NCBI GenBank assembly: GCA_033439685.1
Contig: JAUEDM010000001.1
Span: 4,712,001 to 4,776,000, forward strand
DNA: 64,000 nt
Direction: 5' to 3'
Origin: Apodospora peruviana
Lineage: Eukaryota > Ascomycota > Sordariomycetes > Sordariales > Lasiosphaeriaceae
Within the stretch, counting starts at the first letter, position 1. Each line of letters begins with the position of its first letter. Under the pieces are notes generated by a model. That model saw nothing but the letters and a program-made list of their open reading frames with translations. It was not told the origin of the DNA and searched no databases. The position numbers and the translations under genes were made by a program. Positions 1 through 10,776 of this stretch are shown piece after piece.

Positions 1-1
1 G

Positions 2-1661
2 GCCAACACCACCGGCGCGGAAAGCGAAAGTAGCAGCAGACCGCCGCCTGCCAACTCACGCGGACCCCTGTGGATGTCGTCGGTCATGCCCTCCAACTTT
101 CCATCGGCCATTTTTCTTGACATTGACTGCTTCAAGTGGGCGAGCATGCCCATTCCCAAGCCCAACGTCGACTTGCCGCAGGATGTCTACGAGATCCTTA
201 CCCACGGCACCACCGTCCAGGAGGCCACCGCGCTTTACTTCGACTCCGTCCACCCCTGGTTCCCCATCATCTCGCGCAAACGCATGAGCATCGGTACTTC
301 GTTATGGGAGGGCGGGCCCGACCTAGCCATGTTGTTTTTGGCGATGAAGTTGATCACCTCTCCGGTTGTGGGTGCCATCCCTCCGGCGGATAGTCCGCTG
401 TATACGGCGTCGAAGCGGTTCTTGGCTCTGCTTGAGTCGAGCGGCGCCCTGTCGCTGCTGCATTTGCAGGCTATGGTCCTCGTGACGCTCTACGAGATGG
501 GTCATGGGATATATCCACCTGCGTGGGTCTCGGTCGCCATGTGCGCGCGGTATGTTGATCTTGTCGGGATCCCGTCGTTCAAGGAGAGTTCGACGATGCT
601 GGGTTCAGTTGTAAGTCCACCTTGTCCTCCATATACTGGAATATATATCTGATCTCCTGTTTGACGACAAGCAGACAACATGGACCGAACTTGAGGAACG
701 AAGACGTGTATGGTGGGGTGTGTACATCCTAGACCGGATAATGTCTCTAGGGAACAAGAAACGATGTACCATGCCAGAACCAGAGGATCACTTTTTGCTG
801 CCTGTCGACGACGATGCATGGGCAAGTTTTTCTGTCCCCCCTTCATTGCTTTTTTTGATATTTCTCATACTAACCTCCCTGTCAAAACAGGACGCAGGCG
901 ACCCGGCCCGTTCACTCCAAAACCCCATCACCACCCCCCTTTACGAACCCCAGGCCCCCTTTGCCCGCCTCGCCCAAGCCGGTATGTTGATCAGCAACAT
1001 CCTCACACACTGCCGCGCCCGAATCGCCGAGCACCGCCATCCTCCTGCCAACGTCAACCACTCCCCTAACAACCACAAAAACAACCCCGATTTAACTTCC
1101 GACTCCGTCATCAACCTCCTCGAAACAGTCGACTCTTTCTCTTCCGTCATGTCCTCCGAATTGCTATCAAAATCCCCCACGCCCACCGCCTATTTCGCCC
1201 GCCTGGTCCCTCGCTGCCTCGCCGCCTCGGCCTGCATCCTTTTCCTAGACGCCTACGCCTGCCCAGAGAACCTGTGCGACGGCCCTAGCGCCCAAGGCGT
1301 AGACAGTTTCTCCCCCAAAACCCAAACCGAGCTCAACATCCAAATCAAAGCCGTCGAGGGCCTCAAATCCTGCTCCTTTGGGATGCGTGATATCTCCCTC
1401 GAGGTCCTCGAGGCGGTGATGATGCCGGACGAGCAGCGGCGCGTGAGCCCGCTTTGTCTTGACGCGCTTTACGGGAGCATGGCGTCGCTGCATTGGCTCT
1501 GGAAGGAGAGCGGGAGCGACGAGATCCATGCCGCGATGGAGGATGTGAGGAACTGTCTTCAGAGGCTGGCGATGCGGTGGAGGTTGGCGGGCGAGTATTT
1601 GGATATGATTCATTATCATGATGTAACGATGGTTATGGCGCTTAGGGCGAATTTTTCTTGA
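2..1661 (+). CDS. Fungal Zn2Cys6-type transcription factor, C-terminal part (5' end outside window)
   Basis: The frame is open from base 2, so the N-terminus, where a Zn2Cys6 cluster would be expected, lies upstream of the window. Exons are <2-610, 675-821 and 891-1661, giving 508 visible residues. The family is recognised from the fungal-specific transcription factor middle homology region (Fungal_trans): YFDSVHPWFPII near the start, and across the first splice the hallmark RRRVWWGVYILDR. The first intron (611-674) is GT-AG. The second (822-890, 69 bp) starts GCAAGT, ends AAAACAG and carries a CTAAC branch point. It is a GC-AG intron that also stays in frame without a stop, so a retained form would add 23 residues. 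Stop TGA is at 1659-1661. It converges on MCR1. No target pathway can be inferred without the missing part. Confidence 0.85.
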
Positions 1662-2040
1662 CAAAAATTTCGAGGATCGTTATTTTTACTTGGATATAGA
1701 TATATATGTATTTGGGTGGAAGGCACTCATTAGATTGGGATGGACATTGGATTGGATCAACAGGAGTAAGGACTGATATGATGATTAATATACCCCATGG
1801 TACCTCACATACTACTTGCAGCCATCATGATCTGTTCGTCGAATCTTAAAGACTGTTTCCATAACAGCAGCACCTAAGGAAACACTTGTTCAAAACAGAA
1901 AGTCCATTTCATGTCTATTCTTTGGCTTTCCATCGTCATCTTATACACACACCCCAAAATGAGGAGAGGGTTCAAAACGCCAAAGACAGGCTCGCTGATC
2001 CCTTAAAGTACTCGCTCGCTCGCTAACAAGTCCCAAGAAT
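1662..2040. other. Convergent 3' intergenic gap
   Basis: AT-rich spacer between two gene ends pointing at each other. It must hold both 3' UTRs and polyadenylation signals. No further gene or repeat is visible. Confidence 0.6.
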
Positions 2041-3278
2041 CTAGAACTTGTACACCTGCTCAGGCGTATACCCCAGCTCCTTGAGGACACCCACCAGCTC
2101 GCCCTGGTCACGAGGGGACTTCTTGTCCCCAGAAATCGACTTCATCATGGGCGGCGGGCCGCAAACAAACAGCTTAATATTCTCCGACTTGGGCTCGGGG
2201 AGAACCGTCTTGAGCAGCTCCTTGGTGATATAGCCCTTGCCACCGGCCCAGCCCTTGGGCGGGTTGTCGAGCACGTAGAAAGCGCGGAAGCGCTGCGGGT
2301 ACGTGTTCTCGAGCTCAGCGAGCTGCTTCTTCAACAGGATATCCTCCTCCGAGATGTTGCCGACTACGAGCGTCACCTTGGTCTTGTCGTCCGGGTTGTT
2401 GAAAATGGCGCGGCAGAGCTGGTACATGGGCGTGATGCCCGTGCCGCCGGCGATCAGACCGACGTGGTTGTGCTTGTTGGCCGACCACGGATACTTGGGC
2501 AGCGGGCCCTTGATCTCGAGGCGCTGGCCGGGCACCATGTCGTGCATGTGGGTGCTCATCGGGCCGTTGGGGTACTTTTTAACCATCAAGTCCATGTAGC
2601 CCTTGGAATCTGTCACCCACAACCACTATTAGCCCCTTTCCCCACTCTCTCTCCCTTTTTTCATGGGGACAGACATACCTTCATCACTAATAGGCGTGTA
2701 CGGCCTTAGCACCGGCTTTTCGGCGTCAATAGGCTTGAACTTGGTCAAGATCGCGCTGGCCACCTCCAAACCCGAAACCATATCCTCCTCCGGCAGCGCG
2801 AAGCGGAACCGCTTGGTGTTGTGGTTGATGTTCTCGACCTCCTCCAGCTTGAGACTGACCCAGCCCTGGTCGCCGCCCGTGAGCGCCTTCTTGGGAGGAC
2901 CGGACGGAATTGCTGCCGCGGCGTTGGCTTGGGCTTTCTTGGCCAACTCCGCCGCCGACTTGTCCTGGCCGAAGTAGTAGTACCCGCCCATGGCCACGCC
3001 GCCGCCCACCACGACGGCGATAATCTTGTTCAGGGTGCTGGCGCCGCCCTGCTCGGGGCTGGTGCTGCCCTCGGTGGCATATCGGCGGAGAGGCTGTTGG
3101 AATTTCTGTTGGTCAAGTAGGTAGGCATGTCAGTCAATTGGGTTCCTTTTTTTTCTCGGGCTCTCCCAGCAAACAAAATGTACAAGCAATTCAGTTGAGC
3201 CATGAATGAAAGTTAGCTCACCCTCTTGACAGGCGTCGCGGCCCGGAAAGCAGGCCTGCTAGCAACAAACAAGCTCAT
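2041..3278 (-). CDS. MCR1: NADH-cytochrome b5 reductase, mitochondrial
   Basis: FAD enzyme passing electrons from NADH to cytochrome b5, in yeast located at the mitochondrial outer membrane and intermembrane space (family knowledge). Exons on the minus strand are 3278-3222, 3105-2679 and 2609-2041, giving 350 residues, normal for the family. The 57-bp first exon starts MSLFVASRPAFRAATPVKR, an Arg-rich leader typical of mitochondrial import. A hydrophobic anchor (IIAVVVGGGVAMGGYYYF) follows. FAD-binding RPYTPIS, NADH-binding GGTGITPMYQL and the CGPPPMM motif near the end are all present. Both introns have GT-AG ends and keep the frame. The ATG at 3276-3278 is the only one that gives an import leader. 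Confidence 0.95.
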
Positions 3279-3764
3279 GATGGGCAGATGCGTGAGAATT
3301 GCGTGGCGAGGTATTTTGTGTCTGCGAACTGCAGGAGTTTGCAGGAGGTAATCCGAAGAAAAGTCGCTTTGTTCCTCAGAGCAGGTAACGTCAATTCAAT
3401 TCCCGTTCCAACTTAAAATCAGACGATCTCTGTCTTCCAGGATCTTACTTGTGGTTATCAATTGATTAGCCGGCCTGGTTGGTTGAGGGAAGCTGCTTCA
3501 ATGCCCACTAATGTTACGTCATCCGTCGAGAGATGATCCCCCTGGTGTGCTTTTAGCGCAAATAGCGCGTGGCCCAGCCGTCAGCGGGCTCTGGACTGGT
3601 TTGGTTACACTCGTGGACTACACAAAATGTACTACAAAACTTGCATGAAAAAGTGGGAGTATAAACCGTAAAATCTTACAAAGGCAGTTTAGTTTTGACT
3701 TTATGACTTTTTTAGCTATATCTTCTCTGCTAACTATCGTCGAGATCTAGATTTTCCAGGCCAT

Positions 3765-3789
3765 CGAACTTTGCCTAACGCAAAGTTCG
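3765..3789. repeat. Perfect hairpin, 10-bp arms
   Basis: CGAACTTTGC, a 5-base loop (ctaac), then GCAAAGTTCG: fully complementary arms within the AT-rich gap. The position is not obviously next to a gene end. Confidence 0.75.
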
Positions 3790-4802
3790 CTAGTAAAACA
3801 AAGTATGCAGCCTGTCACGGCCTGGCTCTCGTAGATGGCGGAACTCATCTATTGGGCGCTATCGACGAAGATTCTATTTTAAAGAAAGAAGAGAGAGAAA
3901 AATAGAAAGAATGCAATTGCCGCAATTGACAAATGTTTGTCATAGCGCCTGCTCAAGGCACGTGACCCTGACTGACTGGCAGGCAGGCATGCATGCGGGG
4001 TTGACTGACGCATGGCCCGTGCGCCCACACACTACCATATTTTCTTTTATTCTCGACTTTGTATTTCCTTCTTTCTTTCTTTTGCCTCTTAACTTAGTAT
4101 TCCACAAATACCACTATAGTTTACTGTGGCTTTGTCTCATTACTTTATGTCCATGCCGTCACAATGCTGGTAAGACGCGTTGGCTCCACCGCGGGATTTA
4201 CCCGGCTTTACCACGCGTAGATGACACCGGTATTGCTTGGTCTGGCTCTTACATAGCCTACGTACTAATCGTGCCTGGATATATTTACTTCTTTTTCATT
4301 ATATAAAAAATTTTTGTTTAATAGTGATGGCATATTTCCCAATACAACGAATATAGCTAGTACGTAATATGGTTGTAGTAGGAAAGGATGATAATTTGAA
4401 AAGAAATGCAAAGCTTAGTTACACGTGTTACGAGCCCGGATTGGCTACCAGGGTTGGCGGCCGTTGACGGCTGCCCACGCCTGATGACAGGCGGCGGGCA
4501 GCTGCCTGACCGACCCAGACGACCCAGTGTTCGGGTCCCATGGGTCACGGATGGCCCAGAAGGCCCAGTGGTTGGGTCTCATGGGGCTATTCTCATTGGT
4601 CGTAGTATTTCTATATAGTTACGAGATTCTGGCACTCTCCGAGAAGATTTATTACGGCAGTAATCAATACAAGTACTTTGGCAATAGTTGTTGTGTCAAC
4701 TGCGCAATCTTGTGTGTTCATTGGAACCGATACTCTTTGTGATTACCCCCTACCTAAGACCTAACCCCCCTTTGTGGCTCTGTAGAGCGGTAGACTCTTG
4801 TG

Positions 4803-4822
4803 AGCCTTGTGTCGTCAAGGCT
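4803..4822. repeat. Hairpin, 7-bp arms
   Basis: AGCCTTG, a 6-base loop, CAAGGCT. One of several short inverted repeats clustered in this gap. Confidence 0.6.
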
Positions 4823-4894
4823 ACCCCATACACAGGTTGTTACACCAACCTCGGACCAGTGCGGCCCTACTTCCGCTGTACCTACAGCCCTGTA

Positions 4895-4908
4895 TTACAG
4901 GCCTGTAA
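4895..4908. repeat. 14-bp perfect palindrome
   Basis: TTACAGGCCTGTAA is its own reverse complement. It lies just before the most AT-rich part of the gap. Confidence 0.65.
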
Positions 4909-5129
4909 AATCCCACGAAGCAATAATACTAAGTATTAAAATAGCTTTATTTTACATATATAAATAGCATTTAATGTTTTAGCTTAAAGCTTTATTTGGT
5001 TAGACTTTGATAATGTGCAATAAGTATAAATGTAAGGTAGAGAGTTAGAAAAGTGGGTAATGTAACAAACCAGCCAATAGTACACAACTATACCAGTACG
5101 CCATGCCAGCCCTGTAAAAGAAAGCCAGA

Positions 5130-5153
5130 ATTCCAAGTCGAAGACTTTGGAAT
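5130..5153. repeat. Hairpin with ATTCCAA arms
   Basis: ATTCCAA at 5130-5136 pairs with TTGGAAT at 5147-5153. The inner GTC/GAC also pair, giving an almost complete 24-base hairpin with one bulge. A related stem occurs at 5431-5450. Confidence 0.6.
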
Positions 5154-5350
5154 ACTGTACGGTTTATATAGCCTACGTCACAGGTAATAAAATGTGAAAA
5201 TAGTATAATCCTTTCAACGAATGCAACCAAACAGGCCCTCTATGTTCCATTTCTAAGCGGCGCGTAGATATCGGGCGAGTCTTCGAACCAACAACCTCCA
5301 AACGACCATGTGGAGGATTTAAATATCGGACGGACCAAGTATTTGGAAAG

Positions 5351-5413
5351 TACCGTACTGTGACGGTCGGTGCGATTGAGCCTTGATTGAATTGATTGCG
5401 ACCGTCAACGGTA
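5351..5413. repeat. Long hairpin, 9 + 6 bp stem
   Basis: TGACGGTCG (5361-5369) pairs with CGACCGTCA (5399-5407), and the flanking TACCGT (5351-5356) pairs with ACGGTA (5408-5413). Only four unpaired bases interrupt the left arm. This is the strongest inverted repeat of the gap. Confidence 0.7.
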
Positions 5414-5430
5414 TATAACCCATTAGAATT

Positions 5431-5450
5431 CCAAAGGCTGACACCTTTGG
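5431..5450. repeat. Hairpin with CCAAAGG arms
   Basis: CCAAAGG, a 6-base loop, CCTTTGG. It is preceded by GAATT as in the hairpin about 300 bp upstream, so the two may derive from one duplicated unit. Confidence 0.6.
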
Positions 5451-6406
5451 TATTTTGGCATCCTTTTGCGATTGAGGGGGGTTTGGTGTAATGGTTTGGG
5501 TCATTACACTAGCTCGTCACACGTACCTGTTGCTGGCATATTTTGTCAAATCTTTAAAGTACCTATGAAGCATAGGATAGATGGTTAGGCAAGTGACAAG
5601 TGTAGGGTACGTACGTACCTTACGGAGTAACTACACCTGCTAAGGGTCTCCGTCCTGTGACCAGCCCGGGACGGTCTTCCTGGTCTAAATCACACAATTC
5701 TCAACATCACAAAGCCATATATTCATAGAGATCATGCCAACTTGATGCCAGCCGTATATAAAGTTTATTGCACACCTCTCCCTCCAACTGTATCTGTAGG
5801 TAAGTACCTGAGGTACCTTAGGCAGTCTGTATTTCTAAAAGAACTGATCGTCCCGTCCTGTCCCCCATGCCAAGATTAAAGTAATTGGCCCTTGAATTGA
5901 TTCTCTTTCCACATGCTTTTTCTTTCTCAGAAATAAAACATCAGTCCAAGTGACGACACATACGCAAAGGCAGCCACAGCCCAGCGCCTAACTTCCATGA
6001 CAGCACCGGGAGAAAGGCAAGAGAAAAGGCAAAGACAAAATTCAAGCAAATCCCATCACAACCAGCTAAGGTAGTCGTGTCAAAAGCCAGAAAAACACCA
6101 TATAAGGATTAAAAAACCAATCAAGGTCCCCTTTACAGCTTTGGCGCCGCGCCTGCTCCGCCGAACGCTCCAACACCACCTCTTGCCAACCGTATTCACT
6201 TCCCCGTCTCTTTCTCCCCTCCCCGAATATAAAAAATAGTAAGGTATATTAGTACATTGTTAGTGTGTCAGCGTGTCCCCCTGGCCCAAAAACATATTTC
6301 CAGCTGCTTGCTTCATGCGCAGAATAATTTATAAACCATCACCCTTAATAAACCCCTATTTTTTTAATTCCTCCCAGCTTCTCCACATTTCCCCAGACTT
6401 GCGTGG

Positions 6407-7999
6407 TCACCTCCCCGCGCCGGCTATCTTGGCATCTTCCTCGTTAGAATCCGTAGGTGAATCCAGCTTCGCGTCAGGTAGCGTCTCCAGCGCCGCGCCG
6501 TGATCCTTTCCGTTCTCACCGCCATCCGGCGGTGTAGGGAGATCCTGGCTCCCACGTCGCAAGGGGCCTATGTCATGATGGAACAGGAGCGTTGGTGTGT
6601 TAGCTTGGCTCCCACCACCGCGCTGCCCATGGTAGTGCACCACCTGTGGCGGAGCGTGGCCCGTCTGTGTGCCCAGAAGATGCTGCGGGTAGCGGTCAAG
6701 GTCTTTGCTCGAAGTTGAGAATGTCGACACTATGGGTTGGTGGTATCCGTTGGCCACGTTACTAGGGGTGGGCGTGTGGCCGAAATGATGGTGCTCTGCT
6801 TGTGTGGGTGTTCCTACATCATTTGGGCTAATCGGGCTTTCGCCCAGATGTCCGGTAAGGCTGTTCATGCCACCTTCGATGTCGCGCAACAGCCGAACAT
6901 AGCCCTCCGGAACAAGTCCGCTCTCTTGCGTCCTCGGGTCCTCTGCAACCAACCACCCTTGTTCATGTCTGTACGAAACCCAGATGATCTGTCCCTCCAC
7001 AAGCGGCAGCTCGCTATCGTTCTCCCGGTGGAAGTCAAATAGCGCCACGGCTTTACCGTGCATTTCTTCATCTGGTGAGGTAATGGTGAACTGGTAGTCT
7101 CTCGAATATCTCGACTCATCATGCTGCCCGGGGTAGCCCGGAGATGAGCCAATGTCGGAATCCTCCGAGTCGTAAGCAGCATCATGCTCCGCATACTGGC
7201 GAGGTTGCTGGTCCGGGATCTGATACGCGTTGGACGCCGTATGACGCGCCTGGCCCGGAGGATAGGTGACATATTCACCACCTGGACCGTTGGCTTCTTG
7301 GCCTTGGTTGATGTAGTAGCGTTCGCTGCCATCACCGCTGGTGCCAACATAGTAACCCCTGTCGCGGTCGTAATTATCTGGATCCAGTATTAAGCCAGGC
7401 TGGATATCACGGCCAGGTCCGCTCCGACTCCTGCCATGACCAAATCCGCCAGAAGACGAAGACTTGTGCTTTCTGTGCCGCGAGCTGACTACGGGACTTT
7501 GAAGATCTTCATCCTCGCTCCACGGCGGGCCATCGGCGAGCTGGATAGGAGCCAGGTCCCCGCCCTTCCCAGACGTATCTCCACCCCAGTCCCAGCTCAT
7601 CTTGCTGTCCCATGTTATCGGCGGATCGGAGAGGCGGCGCTGCTCGCTTGCCGGCGTGGTTATGCCTGAAGGCGGGCGAGAAGGTTCTGGAGGCGGGCCA
7701 TAGTACATAGGGTGTCCCGCAGGGTAAGCGAAGTCGCGAACGAGAGTGTAGGGTAGGCTGGAGGGGAAGAGTGGGAAAATATGTGAGGGCGGTCGTGACC
7801 GGGAGGGAATTGAGCCTGTCGAGTACTGCGACAGTCGGTTCTTTGAAGCGTGTGACATCGGGCGCGGTAGTGTGCTCCTGCGAGAGGGCGGCGATGTTAT
7901 TAACGGAGGGAGCGGGGGAGGGACGGCGCTCGCAGTCGGCGTCGCGATGGCAGGCGGCGATGTCGCGGGAGACGAGCCAGGCGACATGATGGCCGTCAT
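6407..7999 (-). CDS. NBP2: SH3-domain adaptor, NBP2-like
   Basis: Single exon, 530 residues. One SH3 domain at roughly residues 313-371 (KAVALFDF, then ENDSELPLVEGQIIWVSYRH and GWLVAED, ending GLVPEGYV) closely matches the yeast Nbp2 / fission-yeast Skb5 type. Those proteins tether a type 2C phosphatase or PAK-type kinase in stress and cell-wall signalling. The rest is low-complexity Pro/Ser/Gly/Asp-rich sequence, about 300 residues before the SH3 and 160 after, so the protein is much longer than yeast Nbp2 and only the SH3 supports the assignment. The frame stays open upstream to about 8100 but contains no ATG there. The first ATG at 7997-7999 is therefore used. An unseen upstream exon is possible. 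Confidence 0.85.
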   Translation of the reverse strand: MTAIMSPGSSPATSPPAIATPTASAVPPPLPPLITSPPSRRSTLPRPMSHASKNRLSQYSTGSIPSRSRPPSHIFPLFPSSLPYTLVRDFAYPAGHPMYYGPPPEPSRPPSGITTPASEQRRLSDPPITWDSKMSWDWGGDTSGKGGDLAPIQLADGPPWSEDEDLQSPVVSSRHRKHKSSSSGGFGHGRSRSGPGRDIQPGLILDPDNYDRDRGYYVGTSGDGSERYYINQGQEANGPGGEYVTYPPGQARHTASNAYQIPDQQPRQYAEHDAAYDSEDSDIGSSPGYPGQHDESRYSRDYQFTITSPDEEMHGKAVALFDFHRENDSELPLVEGQIIWVSYRHEQGWLVAEDPRTQESGLVPEGYVRLLRDIEGGMNSLTGHLGESPISPNDVGTPTQAEHHHFGHTPTPSNVANGYHQPIVSTFSTSSKDLDRYPQHLLGTQTGHAPPQVVHYHGQRGGGSQANTPTLLFHHDIGPLRRGSQDLPTPPDGGENGKDHGAALETLPDAKLDSPTDSNEEDAKIAGAGR

Positions 8000-8646
8000 G
8001 GCCGACGTTGTCAAGTTGTGTAATGTATGCTGGGTTGGCGGTGCCGGTTCGCGCTGGAGGGTGGATATGTCGTAGTCTAAGTAGGGAGGAGGTACCTTAG
8101 GTTATGTAGGCACGCAGTGGGATCCTGGGGGCGCCGGCCGTCACCGCTTCAGAGTAGAAAACCGGGGGCTTGTCGACCGGGGCCCTCGAACCTATTCCGT
8201 ACCGCTTGTCCTTAAGCCGTCGACTTTGTCGTAGCACGACCGCGAAGACGAATGTCTGACAGGGTCGCGAGAAATGGCCGCCTGTCCTGCCAGAGTGCGG
8301 AGATCGGATGTGCTTTCAGGCGTGCAGGTCGATTTCCAAACAACGATGGGAAGCACGGCCCCTCGAGATCGGATCAGGGCAGGTCGAGTTCGGACGAGTT
8401 GAAGGTTCAAAGTTCAGGCCGATGTGTAGAGCACATGGAGCCAAGCCCCTTTGAAAATCGCGACGAGGATCTGCCAGAGTGGCCGGGTGGCCAAGACATA
8501 TACAAGTTCGAGAGAGCGTGGAATTGGGTGTGTGGATGGAGGCTGGACAGTTGGCCCCAAAAAGGACTGCGGCTTGGGGGTTGAGTTAGGTTCGACAACG
8601 AGCCCTACAAGAAGGCACGGCAGGATTGCGACACAAAACAATAAAG

Positions 8647-8677
8647 GCAGACTGGACAGCAGACTGGACAGCAGACA
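8647..8677. repeat. 12-bp tandem repeat, about 2.6 copies
   Basis: GCAGACTGGACA occurs twice head to tail and is followed by a partial copy GCAGACA. Confidence 0.7.
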
Positions 8678-9314
8678 GGCAGGTAACGGGTAACTTGGTC
8701 GGTGACCTTTGCTGTTGGACGGGATCGGTGGTAGGGTCCAGGTAGGAAGAGAGTTCCAGGTTAAGGTAAGGTAAGCGGATGGAGATGGAATGGGAGCGCC
8801 GCTGCGGGCCCCGCCAGGCAGATAGGTCCCGTCGAGTGGGCGACCACAGAGCGGAGTGATTGACGGGCGGCTGGCGGTGCAGCTAAGCGCGCTGCGTCAC
8901 ACTCCAAGCTCCTCTCCAGCGCTGGCCGAGCAATTGTCGACCACTCAGTCGCACCGGCATGCAGAACCTCGACTCTGACGGCGAATTGAGGCGCTGGGAG
9001 CCGGACCGAAGCAGTTGAGCTGCAGAAAGCCCTCAGGCCTCCTTCCCACGGTCGCCCGAGTTACGAATCAATCCCTGGACAAAGCTGTACGTCGCCTGTA
9101 GACCTGGTTCTAGACTAAATTCCCATCTGTCGTCGGGGTTGCAGTTGGTGATTCCCTCACACATCCGCCCAAAATTTCTTGACAAACCTGCATTAGTTAC
9201 GGATTATAGTTTTAGTTGGCAGTTTCGCAGACCAGAGGTTGGTGTCGCAGAAACTGCTGTCGGTGCCCGACTTATCAAGGGTATCCTCACCAGCTCTCCC
9301 GTAGCTTTTCCTTG

Positions 9315-9906
9315 GAGCATTTCTGGAAATACCCCCAATTGCTCTCCCACCATACACTCCGGGTCAGGGTTAGGGTCCCATGCAGTACAAGCCACACCAA
9401 CAGCTGACCTCAAAACCGCCTATATCACCTTAAAACAATACTTTTTTAGTTAACTACAGGGCTGTTAAGCTGACTAAAAGGTACTTTCCGGGCGCCCGGC
9501 ATACGCCTCGCATAGGCCGAGTGGCTACTGTCCGACGAATTCACGCGTACGTTGCAAGTGCATTCAATTGAGTCAATTACGTTACAAATCGACGAATTGC
9601 GCGTGCGTTGCAATTGAATTTAATTACATTAAAACCCGTCGACTTTGCGCATGCATTGCAATTTGGCGATGTGTGCGACCGGTGATGTGTTGACCCAGGC
9701 GGTACATTTAGTTAGCTTGACGACCCGGCGGTTTACCTCAAAAAGTATTATTTTTAAGTGGTAAAGTGGGAGGTTTAGAGGCCACCTGTGGGACGGCTGG
9801 TAGGGTGGCTCGTACCGTTGGAGCTGACCCTAACCCTAAGGGGGTGTGGAGGGTAGCAAGTTAAGTGTGTGGTGAGGAGCAATTAGGAGGTACGTCAAGA
9901 GATGCT
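9315..9906. mobile_element. Fold-back / MITE-like element with long terminal inverted repeats
   Basis: The left arm (about 9315-9490) aligns with the reverse complement of the right arm (about 9690-9906) over some 170-200 bp with scattered differences. Matching blocks in order from the outer end are GAGCAT, AATTGCTC, GGGTTAGGGTC, a GTACAAGCCAC / GTACGAGCCAC pair, AATACTTTTT, and AAGCTGACTAAA / AAGCTAACTAAA. Many differences are C/T or G/A transitions, as expected for an old, perhaps repeat-induced-point-mutated copy. There is no coding capacity, so it would be non-autonomous. The exact ends and target duplication could not be fixed. Both arms include telomere-like TTAGGG units. Confidence 0.65.
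9533..9671. repeat. Degenerate ~48-57-bp tandem repeat inside the fold-back element
   Basis: Three related units begin at about 9533, 9590 and 9640. They share GACGAATT or GACTTT, then a GCGCGTGCGTTGCAA-like core (third unit GCGCATGCATTGCAA), and the first two continue with AATTGA and TTAATTAC-like blocks. They fill most of the space between the two inverted arms. Confidence 0.6.
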
Positions 9907-10776
9907 CTTTCCTAGGTACTTTGTCGACAATGACAGTTGCCGGCCAAAGGTTCACTTCCTGATTCAGGTCAGCACTAACTCGAAATTATTGGTGATATTT
10001 AACAGATGAAAAGCCCATATAATCAGTGATGACGGGGGTTCAGAGAGGAAGAGTAAGATGGTACTTTGCCTCCCTCCCCCTTCCTGGTTGTTAGCCTTCA
10101 TAGACGCAGATGAGGGGTAATCCCTGAGAATGTGAGAGCACCGCGCAGCTGGGACCAGCTGCCGGTCACTGGGAAGGAGCCGGAACGGCAAGATCGTGTG
10201 TTTCAGATTGAGTATCCTGGTCCGCTGTCCAAACGGAAAGGCGGTAATGTCAGGCATTATTTCTCAAACCTCCGGCTTGTGTGGGGCAGCCCGAATACGT
10301 AGAAAAGCTCTGCTCTTGCAAACCCTCGAGCGTTTGCCGAAAGCAACCTCAACAAAGCAGTCAATCTGCTTGGAGCCATTTCAAAAGTGCGCACCATATG
10401 CTGCATTGGGAATCGCAAACACCAGAAGAGGGATGAGCTGGCTCTCTTACTTCTGTCAAGCAGGTAAACACATATCCTTTGTCATTTCCTCTCTTTCTTT
10501 GTTGTATGATGAACTCTTTTATTGGAGCTGTCTGTAGCCTGGCTTTGCCAGCGTGTGATGATATCTTTTATTACGCTTTTTTCTGATTTAACAAATATTG
10601 AAAGATGTCTTACCTGACCGAGTCCGGAGGAATATATCACCCTGCTGACTATCTGTATTATCTCTAGCTCGCTTCCCGTAAGGCTCCTGACTTGACCTGA
10701 CCGGAGCATGCCATATCTCCCACAATCAACCACACCCCACCTCCCGACAGCTTGACCTGTCGCGTCCTGGTCAATC

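Larger units (their letters stand above)
3279..6406. other. Long intergenic region with AT-rich, hairpin-rich core
   Basis: About 3.1 kb without a supportable gene. Bases 3279-3550 should contain the MCR1 promoter. From about 3650 to 5520 the DNA is visibly AT-rich (strongest 4920-5040) and carries at least six short inverted repeats, listed separately; open frames here are short and resemble no protein I recognise. This looks like a decayed mobile element or an old repeat worn by mutation, but no intact terminal repeats or target duplication were found. Bases 5600-6400 probably include the NBP2-like 3' UTR. Confidence 0.5.
8000..10776. other. Intergenic region containing a fold-back element
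   Basis: Bases 8000-9060 are GC-rich promoter-like sequence upstream of the NBP2-like gene. Bases 9315-9906 hold a fold-back element (separate entry). Bases 9910-10776 lead to SSU72 and show no supportable ORF on either strand. Confidence 0.6.

Noticed and set aside
4427..5064. Possible LTR beginning TGTTACGAG and ending TGTAACA
   Set aside because: The ends are suggestive of a retrotransposon LTR, but the flanking bases show no target duplication, and no primer-binding site or internal coding relic is seen.
8000..8100. N-terminal extension of the NBP2-like protein
   Set aside because: The frame is open and reads plausibly, but contains no ATG; a non-ATG start or an unseen upstream exon cannot be supported.
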